Origin: Ziziphus jujuba
Lineage: Eukaryota; Streptophyta; Magnoliopsida; Rosales; Rhamnaceae
Assembly (NCBI RefSeq): GCF_031755915.1
Contig: NC_083383.1
Span: 4,096,001 to 4,160,000, forward strand
DNA: 64,000 nucleotides
Reading direction: 5' to 3'
Positions 1-11,524 of the stretch are shown here, one piece after another. A program made the translations under genes and the position numbers. The notes beneath the pieces were generated by a model. It was not told the origin of the DNA. It saw only the letters and a list, made by a program, of their open reading frames with translations, and ran no database searches. Position 1 is the stretch's first letter, and every line of letters starts with the position of its first letter.

Positions 1-2297
1 ACTTTTTCCGTACGTGTACATTTGTCGTTTAGAGTTAATCCTATAGAGTCTTAAATTCTTGCTAGTGATCACCGAGGAAATTGAACTTTCTATTTGGGTT
101 ACGTCTATCTCCCCAAGTGGGTGGATGTAACTTTCGTGGACGTTTAAGGGGTCTGCGGGTGACTATGTCGTTTTATTCTCTTTTGTTAGGTATTTAGCTA
201 GAGAAGTGAAAGAGAAAAGAGAGAAGAGGCCCATTAATATTAATTTTGTTGCGGAAATTGAGCAAACAAAATAGGCAAAGAGAGTCGAATGTCTTTGTCC
301 AAGGGGGGATACTGGTCCATAAAAAAACCATGAGGCATGGCCTAACGTGAGCGCCATGCTGGTTGTCAGAAAGAGGTGGGGTCCATGGAATGATGTTTCG
401 GGAGTGGCTAAGGAACCCCCTGGTTTTGGTTTCCACATGACCAATATCAAAACTTATACTACAGACCACGTGGCTTCTTTTCTCCAATTATTTACGTCCT
501 CTACCTTCCCTGTTTCCTTTCTCATTTCACTTTCACTTCCAAATACACACATTAATTAATTAAGCATATGAAAAATTCCAAAACAAAATGCTACACAAAA
601 TTAACATAATTGAGCATATGTTACATATAGTTAAGTTGTTTGCTAGAATTAAAAACTAAAAATTTGTGGGAAAAATCATCTAAGCATAAACATTATAGTT
701 CTGTTAATTCTGTTAACATTAGCTAAACGTTTATTAATTTGGATAAAGAAAAAAAAAAAAAGGGAAAAAAGAAAGAAAAATAGAGAAGAAAAAACAAGTG
801 GCGCAAGTTCATGAATTGGGTTGGAAGGGGGGCGGTGCAAGGATGAGCCTGCTAGGACAGTCCTTCAACCACTTATAGTCAAGGTTCCAATTGAAGAAGA
901 CAGAAACCACGAGAAGAGTTCCCATAAACTGAAATATATTTGTTTCTCATGCTTCCTAGAGTTTTGCAGTATCAATATGGGCATTCTTATCCTTGAAGAA
1001 TATTCTTCGATCGGTCCCTTATTATTTCCCAATTGATTAGTATAAAGAAATGATAATTATCTGAAAGGAAGTTGCATCAATAATTTTGGAACTTGGGGTT
1101 TCCCTCAACTCCCATATAAAGTAGTATAATCATTCAGATTAAAAAAAAAAAAAAAAATGCTTCTTAGCCAATAACATAGGCCATAGACGCAAGATTGGCT
1201 AATAATGGTTAACATTTCTTGGGGTGGTAGTTTGGTGAGAAAAGCCCAATATTTTTCCATTTTGTGGAAGATAAAACTCCTTAAAGAGTTAAGATAAGGG
1301 GTAATAATTCAAAATGCGAAAAAGACATAACTATCTGACACCCTCTTCCTTTGTCATCCAATGAAATATTAAAGGTAGAGGGATGTCCTAGACTCATAAA
1401 TATCTAGGCCGGGAGGATAGGGGGCTGAGATTGACCCAGAAGACAAATACGGGTCCCACACTTCATAAATCATATGTAATATACCCTCTAATTAATTAAT
1501 AACTAATACTACTCAAATTAACAATTATGAGAAACAAATTGCATGTCTAATTAATAAAATAAACTTGGTGGAAAATTGGATTTATATTACATATGCAAAA
1601 ACGCGTTGTGTGGTTCATTTTCGGGCAGCTCATCTTGATGGTTACTACCAAAATAATACTACTATTTCTGCTTAACTTGTATTGTATATACCAGGAATTC
1701 AATATTAATACACAACTACCCGCTTTATCTCATCCTTTTGCACCAAATACGTATGAATTAGGTGCAGATTGAAAAATGACAAAGTAATCAACATCAGGGA
1801 TCTTCATTTGAGCTGTAGTAGTTATGGATTTGCAACACCGCCTCTCTCTACACTCTTTTCTTTTCCTAGAAGCATCTCTTTCATGCATAATATTATTTTT
1901 TCTTAATTTTTAAACAAACTAAAGTTTACATTCAACTTATGATCAAGCTCAAAAAAAAAAAAAAAAAGATTTAGAGAGCTTTGATATCCATTAATTTAAC
2001 TAATTAAGTACTCATTGACATATATAGGTATGTGAGTTTTCTTGTCATGTAAATAGAAAATTAGAAATTAACAGTCCGATATTGAATTTGTATTTTTATA
2101 ATTTTAGCAGGATATATTTGGTTTTATTCTTCAATATTGTTAGTAAAGAGCTTGCTCCATAACGAGGTAGGGCCTTGAGCACTGCTCGATAAATACTAGA
2201 AAACGACTCCGAAAAATGCAACACGTTTAACTTTTTTGATATAGTTTCCTGCTCATGGCATTTTCTTTTAATATAGCATGGAAGAATTACATATCAC

Positions 2298-2378
2298 ATT
2301 TAAAATAGAAAGAAAAAAATGAAGAAGGAATTATTGTCATTTAAAATTGAAAGAAAAAATGAAGAAGGAATTATTGTC
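2298..2378. repeat. 41-bp tandem duplication
   Basis: A unit beginning atttaaaat and ending gaattattgtc occurs at 2298-2338 and again, with one base lost and one changed, at 2339-2378. It is a local tandem duplication in non-coding DNA. Confidence 0.85.
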
Positions 2379-3407
2379 AATGAATTATGAATTTGGTACA
2401 TTTGGTTTTCTAAATATGGTGAAAGATTAGTTACATTTAGTACCAAAAAAAAAAAAAAAAAATCCTTTGTTTTACGTGCATTGATTGTACGGGAAAATAG
2501 ACATATTAATTAATTGAAGCAAGTATACGTATAATATTGTGGTTTTGGAGTAATTAAACTAATAGGGAACATCAAGATCAAGGAATAAAAAAATACAAAA
2601 TTTGTTACACAAACTTCTTCAGTCGTTAGTCACGCACTCCTGCTCGAAGTCAAGTTTTGAGACTCTCCGTCTTAATTAAAATAATCAGTCGGCATCTGCA
2701 TTAATCTCAATCAAAGTTGACTCTTATGAAGCTCGGTTGGTTCCAAGAAAAATAACGAGAAAACGAAAGGCAGACTTTAAATATTAATACTATTTCCTAA
2801 AATTTCATTTTAAAATTTAGCAAATTCTTTTTTAATATATTAATTATTTTTTTTTATTTTTTATTTTTTTATTTTTTGTGTGTGTGTGTTGGTTCTTTCT
2901 AGATAGTATACATTGAGAGAGGGGCAAGTCTTGCAGATTCGTTTCCGGAAAAGAAACGGAAGGCCAATTATAGAGCTCTACTTTTATTTTGTTTTGTTTT
3001 GTTTTTTTTTTTTTTTAATCCAAAAAAATAAATAAATAAAACACAAACAAAGAAACAATAAAGTGGCACTGAATTGTCATTTTGTGATTGGTGAAAAATA
3101 ACGAGATGATTGTAGATAAAAACAAGCAAATATTGGATTAGTCGGAGAGGGAGACAAAGAGAAGATGGCCGACAGGACTTGAGAGTTAGGTGGGACCCGT
3201 TTTAAATGACTCGAAGTCGAACTGGGCTGGCATAGGCGCCCCTGGGTCCGAAAACCCTGCTGCGCTTTCCAAGGAATCTTAATGCTCAACATAAGTAATA
3301 AGGAGATCCATGGACCACCATGGTTCTCATTTGACATCGGGACATGTGGCCAACGAGTCCATGATCAAAACTTTTCCCAAATTGCATTTTTGACTCCTCC
3401 GTATGAA

Positions 3408-3446
3408 AATGATTATGTATGTGGCAAATGATTATGTATGTGGCAA
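3408..3446. repeat. 19-bp tandem duplication
   Basis: The motif gattatgtatgtggcaa begins at 3411 and again at 3430, giving two adjacent copies of a 19-bp unit in intergenic DNA. Confidence 0.8.
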
Positions 3447-4661
3447 AATTTTGATGGTGAATGGGTCACCATTGAATTTTTTTCAGGTTTTCGAGTAGAA
3501 TTTAAATGCAAACCAGAAGTAATTTCTCATAGGCACTTGAATTAGCATACATACTTTTATCAAAAAGCTCAACAGTCGTAAATGTTTGAGAGTCCTTGGT
3601 CACATTATTGGAGTGGAGACAATGTAGACATACAGCTTTTTGTGGTCTAATTATCTTTTTTACTTTTTCTTTGGGAAATAAATAAAAACTTCTTGTTTAA
3701 TATTTGAGTTTAACGTTTATATATAAATATATATGTTTGAACATGAAAACTGAAGAATATTTAGATACATGCATGGTTTCATTATAACCAATGATAAGTT
3801 TAAAATTGCTTAGCGTTTGTGTGTTACTGTAATTAGCTAGATGACTAAGATGACACAATACAGACATATTGATCATGGTTACCATAAATATCTTTTTACT
3901 ACCTAATATGTCAAAAAAGACAACATACAAAAAATGTGGTCTATATTCATAAACACCATGATAGTTCATCCATAATAACATTTTGACAGTTTTTATTTTA
4001 TTTTAATTTTTTACTTTTTATGTTTATTTATATTTTTATAAAATGGGGGTTGTCGCCTGGTAAACTAAGTTTTTTTTTTTTTTTTTTTGGGTAATATGGT
4101 TGATTTTTTGTTATTATTATTATTATTCTTTTTAAAAATTTTCTATATAATTATGTATAATATGTTTACATTAAATGTTGCTTTATGGTAATTATAATTT
4201 ATTAAATATCTTAAGCATTTACAAATTCAACAAAATAAAAATAAAAATAAAAATTCAACTACATTATCAGACGACACCTAGCTAAGTATTAATTTTTTGA
4301 ATGTTTAGACACTCGTTAGAGGTAACAAACCCAGAGAATGGTAAAAATTTTGATTTTAAACTCTAAATAAGCTTTTGAAACTATTGATTAAACATTTGTT
4401 ATTTGAAAAATAAAAATCTTTAATGCAATCTATATAAACTGGTGGAGAATATCTTTCACTTTAAACATATACAGGTACAACATCAAGGTATGATTATCTT
4501 TTTTCAAACATATATATGCAGAGAATAGAAAAAATCTAAAAAGAAAAATATATAGATAGCTTTTTAACAGTCAACTACGAATATGATAGGGGTATAAAAA
4601 AAAGAAAAAAAAAACCACAAATATAAAAGAAAATTACCTGTAGATATTATCTTTCGGGTTC

Positions 4662-4925
4662 CTTTTTTTTTTTTTTTTTTTTTGATAAATACACTGCATT
4701 AATAGACCCCAAAAAAAAAAAAGAAAAAAAAAAAAAAGACCATTCAAAAGAGGATTACAAGGATTCTAAATCCTTAACTAAACATCTGAGCACAAATATA
4801 GGGGAAGATCCCTAAAAGAAGATACATCAAAATGAATCACAGAATTACAGCAACGAAGAGAGCACTTGACAACCTCATCAGCTAAAGCATTAGTCTCACG
4901 AGGTTCCCATTCTATTTTGTTGTAT
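4662..4925 (-). mobile_element. 3' end of a 5'-truncated LINE (RNase H-like tail plus poly-A)
   Basis: On the minus strand a frame reads IEWEPRETNALADE and then about 27 further residues before a stop. This resembles the C-terminal end of the RNase H domain of plant LINEs, where a W-x-P-R-E/x-N-x-x-A-D pattern is usual. It is followed by a short 3' untranslated tail ending gtgtatttatc and a poly-A tail, seen on the plus strand as 21 T at 4663-4683. An A-rich tract interrupts the tail at 4711-4738. The upstream part of the element is missing, as in most LINE insertions. No convincing target-site duplication was found. The family assignment rests on one short motif and the poly-A. Confidence 0.55.
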
Positions 4926-5279
4926 ATATGAATAATTCACTTTTCAGATAATCCATTTCTCAATGTTAAAATTCACATTGCTCCCAATTCCATATTTTTT
5001 TCATACTGCAAAATATCCAAAGACATAATTTTAATTTTAAATATCCAATTTAACATAAACGAAGCAGAAGTTTAAAGTTAAAATTCTTTAACCCATACAA
5101 ATAACAAACATTTAAAAATAAAAGTCAAACACAATTGATATGGAACACGATACACACCAAAATTAATGAAAAAATAAATTTTAATGCTTACAGTACAGCG
5201 AGATGGCTTCTGCAGTGATGTCAGCATGTCGGTGCTCTCAGTGTTCTTCTTTAAATCCAATATCCTCTATTTTCACACT

Positions 5280-5334
5280 GTACTACATTCAACATTTTTT
5301 TTTTTTGTTTTTGGGTGAAAGTACCACATCAAAC
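5280..5334 (-). mobile_element. poly-T/GGGTGAA micro-insertion with imperfect flanking repeats
   Basis: A T-rich run followed by gggtgaaa sits between gtactacattcaac (5280-5293) and gtaccacatcaaac (5321-5334), which match at 11 of 14 positions. Read on the minus strand the insert ends TTCACCC followed by an A-tract, like other small insertions in this window. Confidence 0.4.
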
Positions 5335-5489
5335 TTTCTATAAGGATTGACGTCAAAATGCAAATACAAACCCAAGTATTTCTTGGGCAAAAAAGAAATT
5401 AATAATAATAGTAAAAATTTTCTTGTAATTTTTTGTGAGCTATGAATTCCTATGATAAAGTTGAGTTTCTTGTTTGTACTTGTACCTTT

Positions 5490-5830
5490 CTTTTGCCAAA
5501 AAGAAGAAAAAGGAAAATATTGTTTCCATTCATCAATGAGATATATAAAATAATTAGGTTGAATTAAATTCTGAATGACCTGTCTATACTTGTAGGAAAT
5601 TTTTTATTTTTAGTTTTTTTGGTAATAATATTGTAAATTTTTAGGATCATCAATCAACAGCCACAAATGGTTTTATCTTAATTATTATCATTTACTAAAT
5701 TTCAGATTCATTGAGGAGATTAATTGAACTAGCTAATTAATTGTTCATCGATAGTCTTAAATTAATTCTTTTGTTTGTAATTTTGTACACTACTGAGGTT
5801 GAGGATTGACAATACTTGCTACCTTTCTAC
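5490..5830 (+). repeat. ACS upstream block, duplicated at about 13050-13400
   Basis: This stretch, 460-800 bp upstream of the ACS start codon, recurs with substitutions and small indels at about 13050-13400. Shared landmarks are catcaatgagatatat/catcaaagatatatc, ctgaatgacct, gattattatcattta and gaggagattaattgaact. It marks the 5' flank of the unit that was duplicated with the ACS gene. Confidence 0.75.
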
Positions 5831-6102
5831 GCTTCTAAGTATATACTTATTATAATTAGATTGACGTGTGATCGCATAAGTAAAAAAAATAAAAAATGAT
5901 AAAAAGTATTAACTTACTATTCATCTTAAAATCTTAAACTGGTAAAATATAAGTCTATTATTTATGTCAAAATTGTGTTTAACAAAAACAAGCAACTGCT
6001 AAATTCAACAAAGAGGAAAGCTCCAACAGCTGGCGATTTTAGTCAAAGAATCAGCACCGTCAATTCGCGTTTGATGATGTCGGATTATTATCTGGTGAGC
6101 TC

Positions 6103-6111
6103 CTATAAGTA
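6103..6111 (+). promoter_or_regulatory. candidate TATA box of the ACS gene
   Basis: CTATAAGTA lies about 185 bp upstream of the ACS ATG. It is followed by a CT-rich stretch (6155-6190) typical of plant 5' leaders. Transcription would start near 6130-6140, giving a leader of roughly 150 bp. This is position and motif evidence only. Confidence 0.5.
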
Positions 6112-6193
6112 GCGTCCCGCACACGTCAATCCCTCCCAAGTCCCCAACAAAGTCCCACTCTCTCACTTGCTCTCTCTCTCGATCTCTCTTCCA

Positions 6194-6216
6194 CCCCCCC
6201 CCCCCCCCCCCCCCCC
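6194..6216 (+). repeat. 23-bp poly-C run in the ACS 5' leader
   Basis: An uninterrupted run of 23 C lies directly after the CT-rich leader segment and 73 bp before the ATG. Long C/G homopolymers are rare in such AT-rich DNA. On the minus strand it is a G-run able in principle to fold as a quadruplex. Confidence 0.95.
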
Positions 6217-6289
6217 GGTGTCTGTGAAAAGCTAGCTTATTAGAAGTTATTTCATCATAAGGCTAAATATATAGCAGGAATATACGAAA

Positions 6290-7122
6290 ATGTTGTCCAG
6301 AAAAATTAGTTGTGATTCACATGGTCAAGACTCTTCCTATTTTCTAGGGTGGCAAGAATACGAGAAAAATCCCTATGATAGAGTTCAAAATCCAAACGGA
6401 ATAATTCAGATGGGACTTGCAGAGAATCAGGTGAGCAAACCCACAACCGGTTTAATATTTTCTTGAAAAATTCATTTTATTTATTTATTTTTTATATATC
6501 CGAAAAGTTTATAGAATATATATACATATGAATATATATATATATATATTAATAAGAATATATACACATATATATATAATATATATATGAATACTCATAG
6601 GAAAATAGTGGATATGCTACCTAATTATTTTCACCCACTCTATCATGGAAAATATTCTAATTTTGTCCGTTATGTTATGGTTTAAGTAATCCCCATACGT
6701 CAACGCTGCATTCCCAAACACAGCCCAATAGTTTTCAACACTTTTGCCAATTCAGAAACTCACTAAATTGGTTGGTCATAAACCACTTTAACATGAAAAC
6801 CACTGTTTCTAGATAATGACTTGTGTTTAAATCCTTTATCCTTAATAAAATAATAATAAAAACAACAATGCGTATGTAGCCTTACAAATAATTTATTATT
6901 ATTTGAGGCTTAGTTTCTCATTCGTGTTTTTAATGTTTTTGCAGCTTTCCTTCGACCTTCTTGAGTCATGGATTGCTAGCAACCCGGACGCAGTAGGGTT
7001 GATGAAAAATGGGGAATCTGTATTCAAAGAGCTGGCTCTTTTCCAAGACTATCACGGCTTGTCTGCATTCAAGAAAGTCAGCCCCATTTCTGATTACAAT
7101 ATCTTTCTCCGTTAGAGAAAAC

Positions 7123-7153
<31 letters not shown>

Positions 7154-7365
7154 TATATTTTGATGGTCTTTAATCTAATTTGAACTTTACTCGATTTAGG
7201 AATTGGTAGAGTTCATGGCTAAGATAAGAGGAAACAAGGTAAAGTTCGATCCCAATAAGCTGGTTCTCACTGCTGGTGCAACTTCAGCAAATGAGACTCT
7301 CATGTTTTGCCTTGCTGACCCTGGCGATGCTTTTCTCCTCCCTGTTCCGTACTATCCTGGGTGCG

Positions 7366-7396
<31 letters not shown>

Positions 7397-8493
7397 TCAC
7401 AACACGTGAAATCCCTTATCATCTTTTCAAGTATTTTCGTTTTTCTAATGTCTGGAAAAACAATCTTATAAGTTCGTTCTCCGTCTCTCACTCTCTGTCT
7501 CTATTTGGCAGGTTCGATAGGGATCTTAAATGGAGGACGGGCGTTGAAATTGTCCCAATAAAGTGCTCAAGTTCAAATGGTTTTAAAATCACATCCTCTG
7601 CTTTAGAAGAAGCTTATGATCAAGCACAAAAACTTGGCTTAAAAGTTAAAGGTGTACTGATTACTAATCCTTCGAACCCTCTAGGCACTAGCACCACTCG
7701 TGACGAGCTTAACAGCCTTATTGATTTTATCATCGCAAAAAACATCCATATAGTCAGCGATGAAATTTATTCCGGAACGGTTTTTGACTCTCCGAGCTTT
7801 GTGAGTATTACAGAAGCTGTAGGGAGTAGAAAACTCGAAGATACCCAAGTGTGGAACAGAATTCATATCGTCTATAGTCTCTCAAAAGATCTCGGTGTGC
7901 CCGGTTTTCGGGTCGGCATGATTTACTCTAACAATGAAACAGTTGTCTCAGCAGCGACAAAGATGTCAAGCTTCGGGCTAGTTTCGTCCCAGACTCAGTA
8001 TTTACTCTCCCAAATTCTGTCCGACAAGAAATTCACTAGCAAATACATAAAAACTAACCGAAAAAGACTCCAAAAGAGGAAGCAACTTATGGTTTCGGGG
8101 CTTAAGAATGCAGGGATTAAGTGTTTGAAAAGTAATGCCGGTTTGTTTTGCTGGGTGGATATGAGGCATCTTTTAAAGTCCGGGAGTTTTGAAGCAGAGA
8201 AAGAGCTGTGGAAGAGGATACTTTGCGACGTCGGTTTGAATGTCTCACCTGGGTCTTCTTGCCACTGCCCTGAACCTGGGTGGTTTAGAATGTGCTTTGC
8301 CAATATGTCTGTGGAAACGCTAAAGGTCGCAATGCAACGTGTCAAGGCCTTCACGGACTCGGTCACGTCTGCCAATCTTGCTAGTGGCAGATGGAATAAG
8401 CACCAACCTTTGCTACGCAATTCAAAGACAAAGTCGATGCTCACCAGATGGGTTTGCCAATTGGCGTCGTCTGATTGTGAAACAGACCGTTAG
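6290..8493 (+). CDS. ACS: 1-aminocyclopropane-1-carboxylate synthase, 4 exons, 471 aa
   Basis: This PLP enzyme converts S-adenosylmethionine to ACC, the committed and usually rate-limiting step of ethylene synthesis, in the cytosol. Exons are 6290-6430, 6945-7076, 7200-7360 and 7512-8493. All introns are GT..AG and the total is 472 codons with the stop. The N-terminus carries the ACS signature [13 protein letters not shown] and [17 protein letters not shown] and the PLP-lysine motif [14 protein letters not shown] (lysine at about residue 270) are intact, as is the late substrate-binding stretch around [10 protein letters not shown]. The C-terminus ends [17 protein letters not shown]. It lacks an obvious type-1 MAPK/CDPK serine cluster and looks like a weakened WVF/RLSF-type TOE box of type-2 ACS, which in the family is the docking site for ETO1-type degradation. 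Intron 3 opens with a (TA)n repeat right after the donor. Broken copies lie downstream at 11.5-13.9 kb. The family is certain; which ACS paralogue it represents is not determined. Confidence 0.95.
7118..7160. repeat. (AT)n microsatellite in ACS intron 2
   Basis: An AT dinucleotide tract, one of several in this gene's introns (also about 6530-6585 in intron 1 and 7366-7391 in intron 3). Confidence 0.9.
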
Positions 8494-8559
8494 GATTTGT
8501 TTCGGGTGGAAAATTAATAATTGACAAATAATAATAATAATATTTCTTTAGTGTAGAAA

Positions 8560-8935
8560 AATGCACGTGCTACTTTTAGCAAGAGATGTTATTTGATGCA
8601 CCAGCGACCAAGTCCGTTTTGGTGTGTGCTTGTACGTGTGCTGTGTATGATCCATCTTCAGTGACTGTCTCCTGGCCCCAATCTTTTTTGTTCCGAACAA
8701 TTTCTTTGATTCATCTACATTTTATGACGTCAATTAATATACTGTATTTTTCTTTTGTCAAAAAATATATGGAGTCTAACAAAATTAATCCCTATTGAAT
8801 ATTTTACATTGTAATTTTATTGCTATTATAAATTATATTATTTTCTTCTTTACTTTTGTATTTGAATAGAATTAGATTTTCTGTCTCTTTTTTTTTTTAT
8901 CTTTATTTTTATTTTTTAATAATATAATCTTATTT
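8560..8935 (+). repeat. ACS 3' flank, present in three diverged copies
   Basis: The region just past the ACS stop (landmarks gcacgtgct, gcaccagcgaccaa, tgatccatcttc, gaacaatttctttgattcatct) recurs at about 11530-11790 and at 12230-12389 plus 12687-12850. It includes the ACS 3' untranslated region and is the best marker of the 3' side of the duplicated unit. Confidence 0.8.
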
Positions 8936-8939
8936 TATT

Positions 8940-10200
8940 TAAAAATTATTCTTTTGTATTTTTTTTTTAAATTTCTTTATCTATGTTTTCAAACAATGCT
9001 ACACATACTAATGAAGAGAGAAGATATTAAATCTATTTGTTATTGCTATAGCTAGTCGTTGTCTTTTCCCTTTTAGTTTTTCGTATCTTCTCCATATTGT
9101 CTCCTCTTTTCTTTTCTTTTTTTTTTTTTTTTTTTTTATAAAAATATTTCCACCAAATATCGAACATGAAGGCCACTAACTGGTTAGATGTTGCGAAAAG
9201 AGAGGTTTAGGAAAAGAAAAGGATGGTGATAAACTGATAATCGATAACAAGCTATACAGATGGGGTAAATTACGTTAACTTCCTCTTTTATTTTTAAGCT
9301 TTTTCATATCCGCACTCGATTTGTTAAAATTGCACAAATTTTCCTTCAAAATCAATATCTTCTAACATAGTCCCACCCGATTAGCCAAACTTTAAAATTT
9401 GATGGTCAAAAAGGTTTAATTTTTTACAAAGACAAGAATAAAATCAATATATAGAGTATTAAAGTAAAAAATAAAAAATAAAAAATGAGTTTGTATAATT
9501 TACTCTTAAGTTAACATATATACAAATAACTACATTGTCAAAATAAAAAAATTTGTCAAAGGTGGCATTTATTGACAAATAAACTTATCGTAAAAATAAT
9601 TTCTAAAGAGATGGAATAATTATTTTCTATTTTACTTGGAGGATATTTTTATCATTGCAAATAATAAAAAAAAATTGGTCACTATATTTTAAAGTTTGAC
9701 TAAGAAAATAAAATTATGTAAAAGAAAATTAAACCACAAAGGATGCACATGAAATTAAAAAAGAAATAATAATAATAAATTGAAAGGTATATATGAAAAA
9801 ACTTGAGAAGAATTTGTGCAATTTACTAATAAATATTTGCCAAATTTGAATTATAATTTTATTTTATTTTTTTAAAAAAGGGCTGTTCTTTTTACACGAT
9901 CCAAATCCTTCTTCACACTTCATTTTAACATATAATTACAAAAATATCCTTCTTAACTTTCAGTTTTCCTTTTAAATTATTAACCTACCGTTGTTTTTTT
10001 TTTTTTTTTTTGGGTGCATTGTGTGTGGTGCAGTGGTTATACTTTCCATTTTACTTGATTATTTTATATTTTATGGAAAAAATGCGTTTCCATAGTAGTT
10101 AAATAAATGAAAAAAAAAACATTTTTCCACAAAATAAATGTTTTCTTTTTTGCCTCTTTGAATTATCTTCGATTCATTAAATTTATTTTTTAATGTTTCT
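8940..10200. other. AT-rich intergenic DNA, no gene seen
   Basis: Only homopolymers and AT-rich sequence are seen. T-runs at 9115-9138 and 9993-10010 are of the T(n)GGGTG or T(n) type seen elsewhere in the window; no flanking repeats were found for these two. Confidence 0.6.
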
Positions 10201-10208
10201 TTTTCCAG

Positions 10209-10518
10209 GTCTCTGGAAAGGTTGTATCAGATAAATGGAAATTGGCCAACGACCACTTTCGGCAAGGACAAAAAGAGCTCCTCTAGGAAATCCATCATCG
10301 GCAAATGTTCCGCCGGAAACTCGTTGGTAGCTACACTTACAGCCCATCGAACTCCAGCGAGGACCTTGGGTCGGTGGAGAAGGCTACTATGGTCGAGGTG
10401 GCTACTATGGTCGAGGTGGCTGTTTTACTGGACGAGAACGAGAATCTGAAGAAGGACAACGAGAATCAATCTTCGAAGTTGACCCAGATGAAAAACAATG
10501 CGATAAGCTGATTTGATA
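10209..10518 (+). pseudogene. class B heat-shock transcription factor fragment, premature stop
   Basis: After an intron-like ttttccag, one frame reads VSDKWKLANDHFRQGQKELL, a stop (TAG at 10285-10287), then EIHHRQMFRRK. This matches the end of the HSF DNA-binding domain (pattern V-x-D-R/K-W-x-F/L-A-N-x-x-F-R-x-G-x-K-x-L-L-x-E-I-x-R-R). It continues to LLDENENLKKDNENQSSKLTQM, which resembles the class B oligomerisation coiled coil, and stops at 10507-10509. The 18-bp unit encoding ATMVEV is tandemly repeated. No first exon (start of the DNA-binding domain) is present upstream. The in-frame stop and missing half make it a pseudogene or captured fragment. The closest class is HSFB, possibly HSFB3-like. 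Confidence 0.7.
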
Positions 10519-10809
10519 AGTGCACTCCACGAAACTCTGAAGAGAAAATAAAATTTGTTAAAGGTTTGAAAAGAGAATTAAACAAAATAAAAAAGGTTTT
10601 TTTGGTAATTTTATGTGAATAACTATGAAAGTAGAAGTTTCAGTCGTGTAAAAACGAACGACCCAAAACAAAAATTGAGCATGTTTATTCAAAGCTTGGC
10701 TGATCTACAAAGCTTGCATAAGTGACCCAGGCTGGGCCCAGTCGGCTTCCAACCAAAAATTTTAGGCCCAACTAATCTACGGTTCGTTGTTTAACTACTT
10801 TGAATTAAT

Positions 10810-10920
10810 AGTTTTTTGCTATGCCCCTGGCATCCCCTTCCCCCCAAGATTCGAACTCAGACTTCCACTGGCCGGGCTGTAGTGTGTTAACCACTGAGCT
10901 CCCACGTGAGTGTACTTTAA
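10810..10920 (-). mobile_element. tRNA-derived SINE-like head
   Basis: On the minus strand the order is gggagctcagtggttaa (tRNA A-box-like), a short spacer, then gagttcgaatcttgg (B-box-like, GTTCGAATC). This internal pol III promoter pair in the correct order and spacing is typical of tRNA-derived SINEs. A GC-richer body seems to continue to about 10680 (minus orientation). No cloverleaf with paired acceptor ends could be formed, so it is not a functional tRNA gene. Confidence 0.6.
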
Positions 10921-11195
10921 GTTAATAGTTGATCAAATATAATTAGGCTCCTAACCTCCAAAAATATATATATAATTAGGCCCTTACTTTAAATGCTTAC
11001 ATATACAAATCATTCATTTCCTCGTGTATGGCCTGGACTTTCATGGCAATTTATATGTGCTTGGCATTTAAATTTACTACCGTATTTATAGTCTCTACTA
11101 AATTGGTTTTTTTCTTTGTAATTGGTTCTAGTATCTAGGCTTTTAAAAGCAAGAATGGGCATGGAGGTTTATGCCAAAGTTAGTTGCATAGAAAT

Positions 11196-11242
11196 CAAGT
11201 TGGAATAATTCACCAAAAAAAAAATAAAAACAAGTTGGAATA
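11196..11242 (+). mobile_element. ATTCACC-poly-A micro-insertion with 12-bp target-site repeat
   Basis: Exact 12-bp direct repeats caagttggaata at 11196-11207 and 11231-11242 flank a 23-bp insert that reads ATTCACC followed by an A-tract. The structure is that of a retroposed 3' end reduced to its last few bases. Confidence 0.75.
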
Positions 11243-11524
11243 GTTTCATGTGTCTGTTACATTTTCTAGAGGCTAGAAGGCTCGAAGCTCTCTCTCTTTT
11301 TTCTTTTTCCTTTTCTTTTTATTTTTATTTTTTTTGGATAATAAATCAAAAAGCTCTTGGTAGAGTGTTAAAAGAAAGGTCGAATGCCTCTGTGACTATT
11401 TTTTTAATAATTATATATTTATTTTTATGACATATTAAGTTAATATTATAATTTATTAATATTGTATTGTATTCTATTTTTTTTTTTTCAATAATACATA
11501 GAGTGACCGAATTAATCTATAGTG

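Larger units (their letters stand above)
1..4660. other. gene-free AT-rich intergenic region
   Basis: I see no supportable gene here. Open frames are short and lack recognisable domains or consistent splice structure. The stretch 340-560 is less AT-rich and contains the palindrome CCACGTGG at 466-473, a typical G-box core, so it may be promoter or leader of a gene lying to the left. The rest is A/T homopolymers (for example 1141-1157, 1950-1967, 2443-2461, 4071-4088) and short direct repeats listed separately. Confidence 0.6.

Noticed and set aside
163..559. Overlapping open frames of 70-97 codons on both strands
   Set aside because: No domain and mutually antisense; treated as promoter or leader sequence of an unseen neighbour.
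7995..8444. 149-codon minus-strand open frame inside ACS exon 4
   Set aside because: Antisense shadow of the well-supported ACS coding exon.
10840..10915. Possible tRNA gene
   Set aside because: A- and B-box-like words are present but no paired acceptor stem or complete cloverleaf could be formed; better explained as a SINE head.
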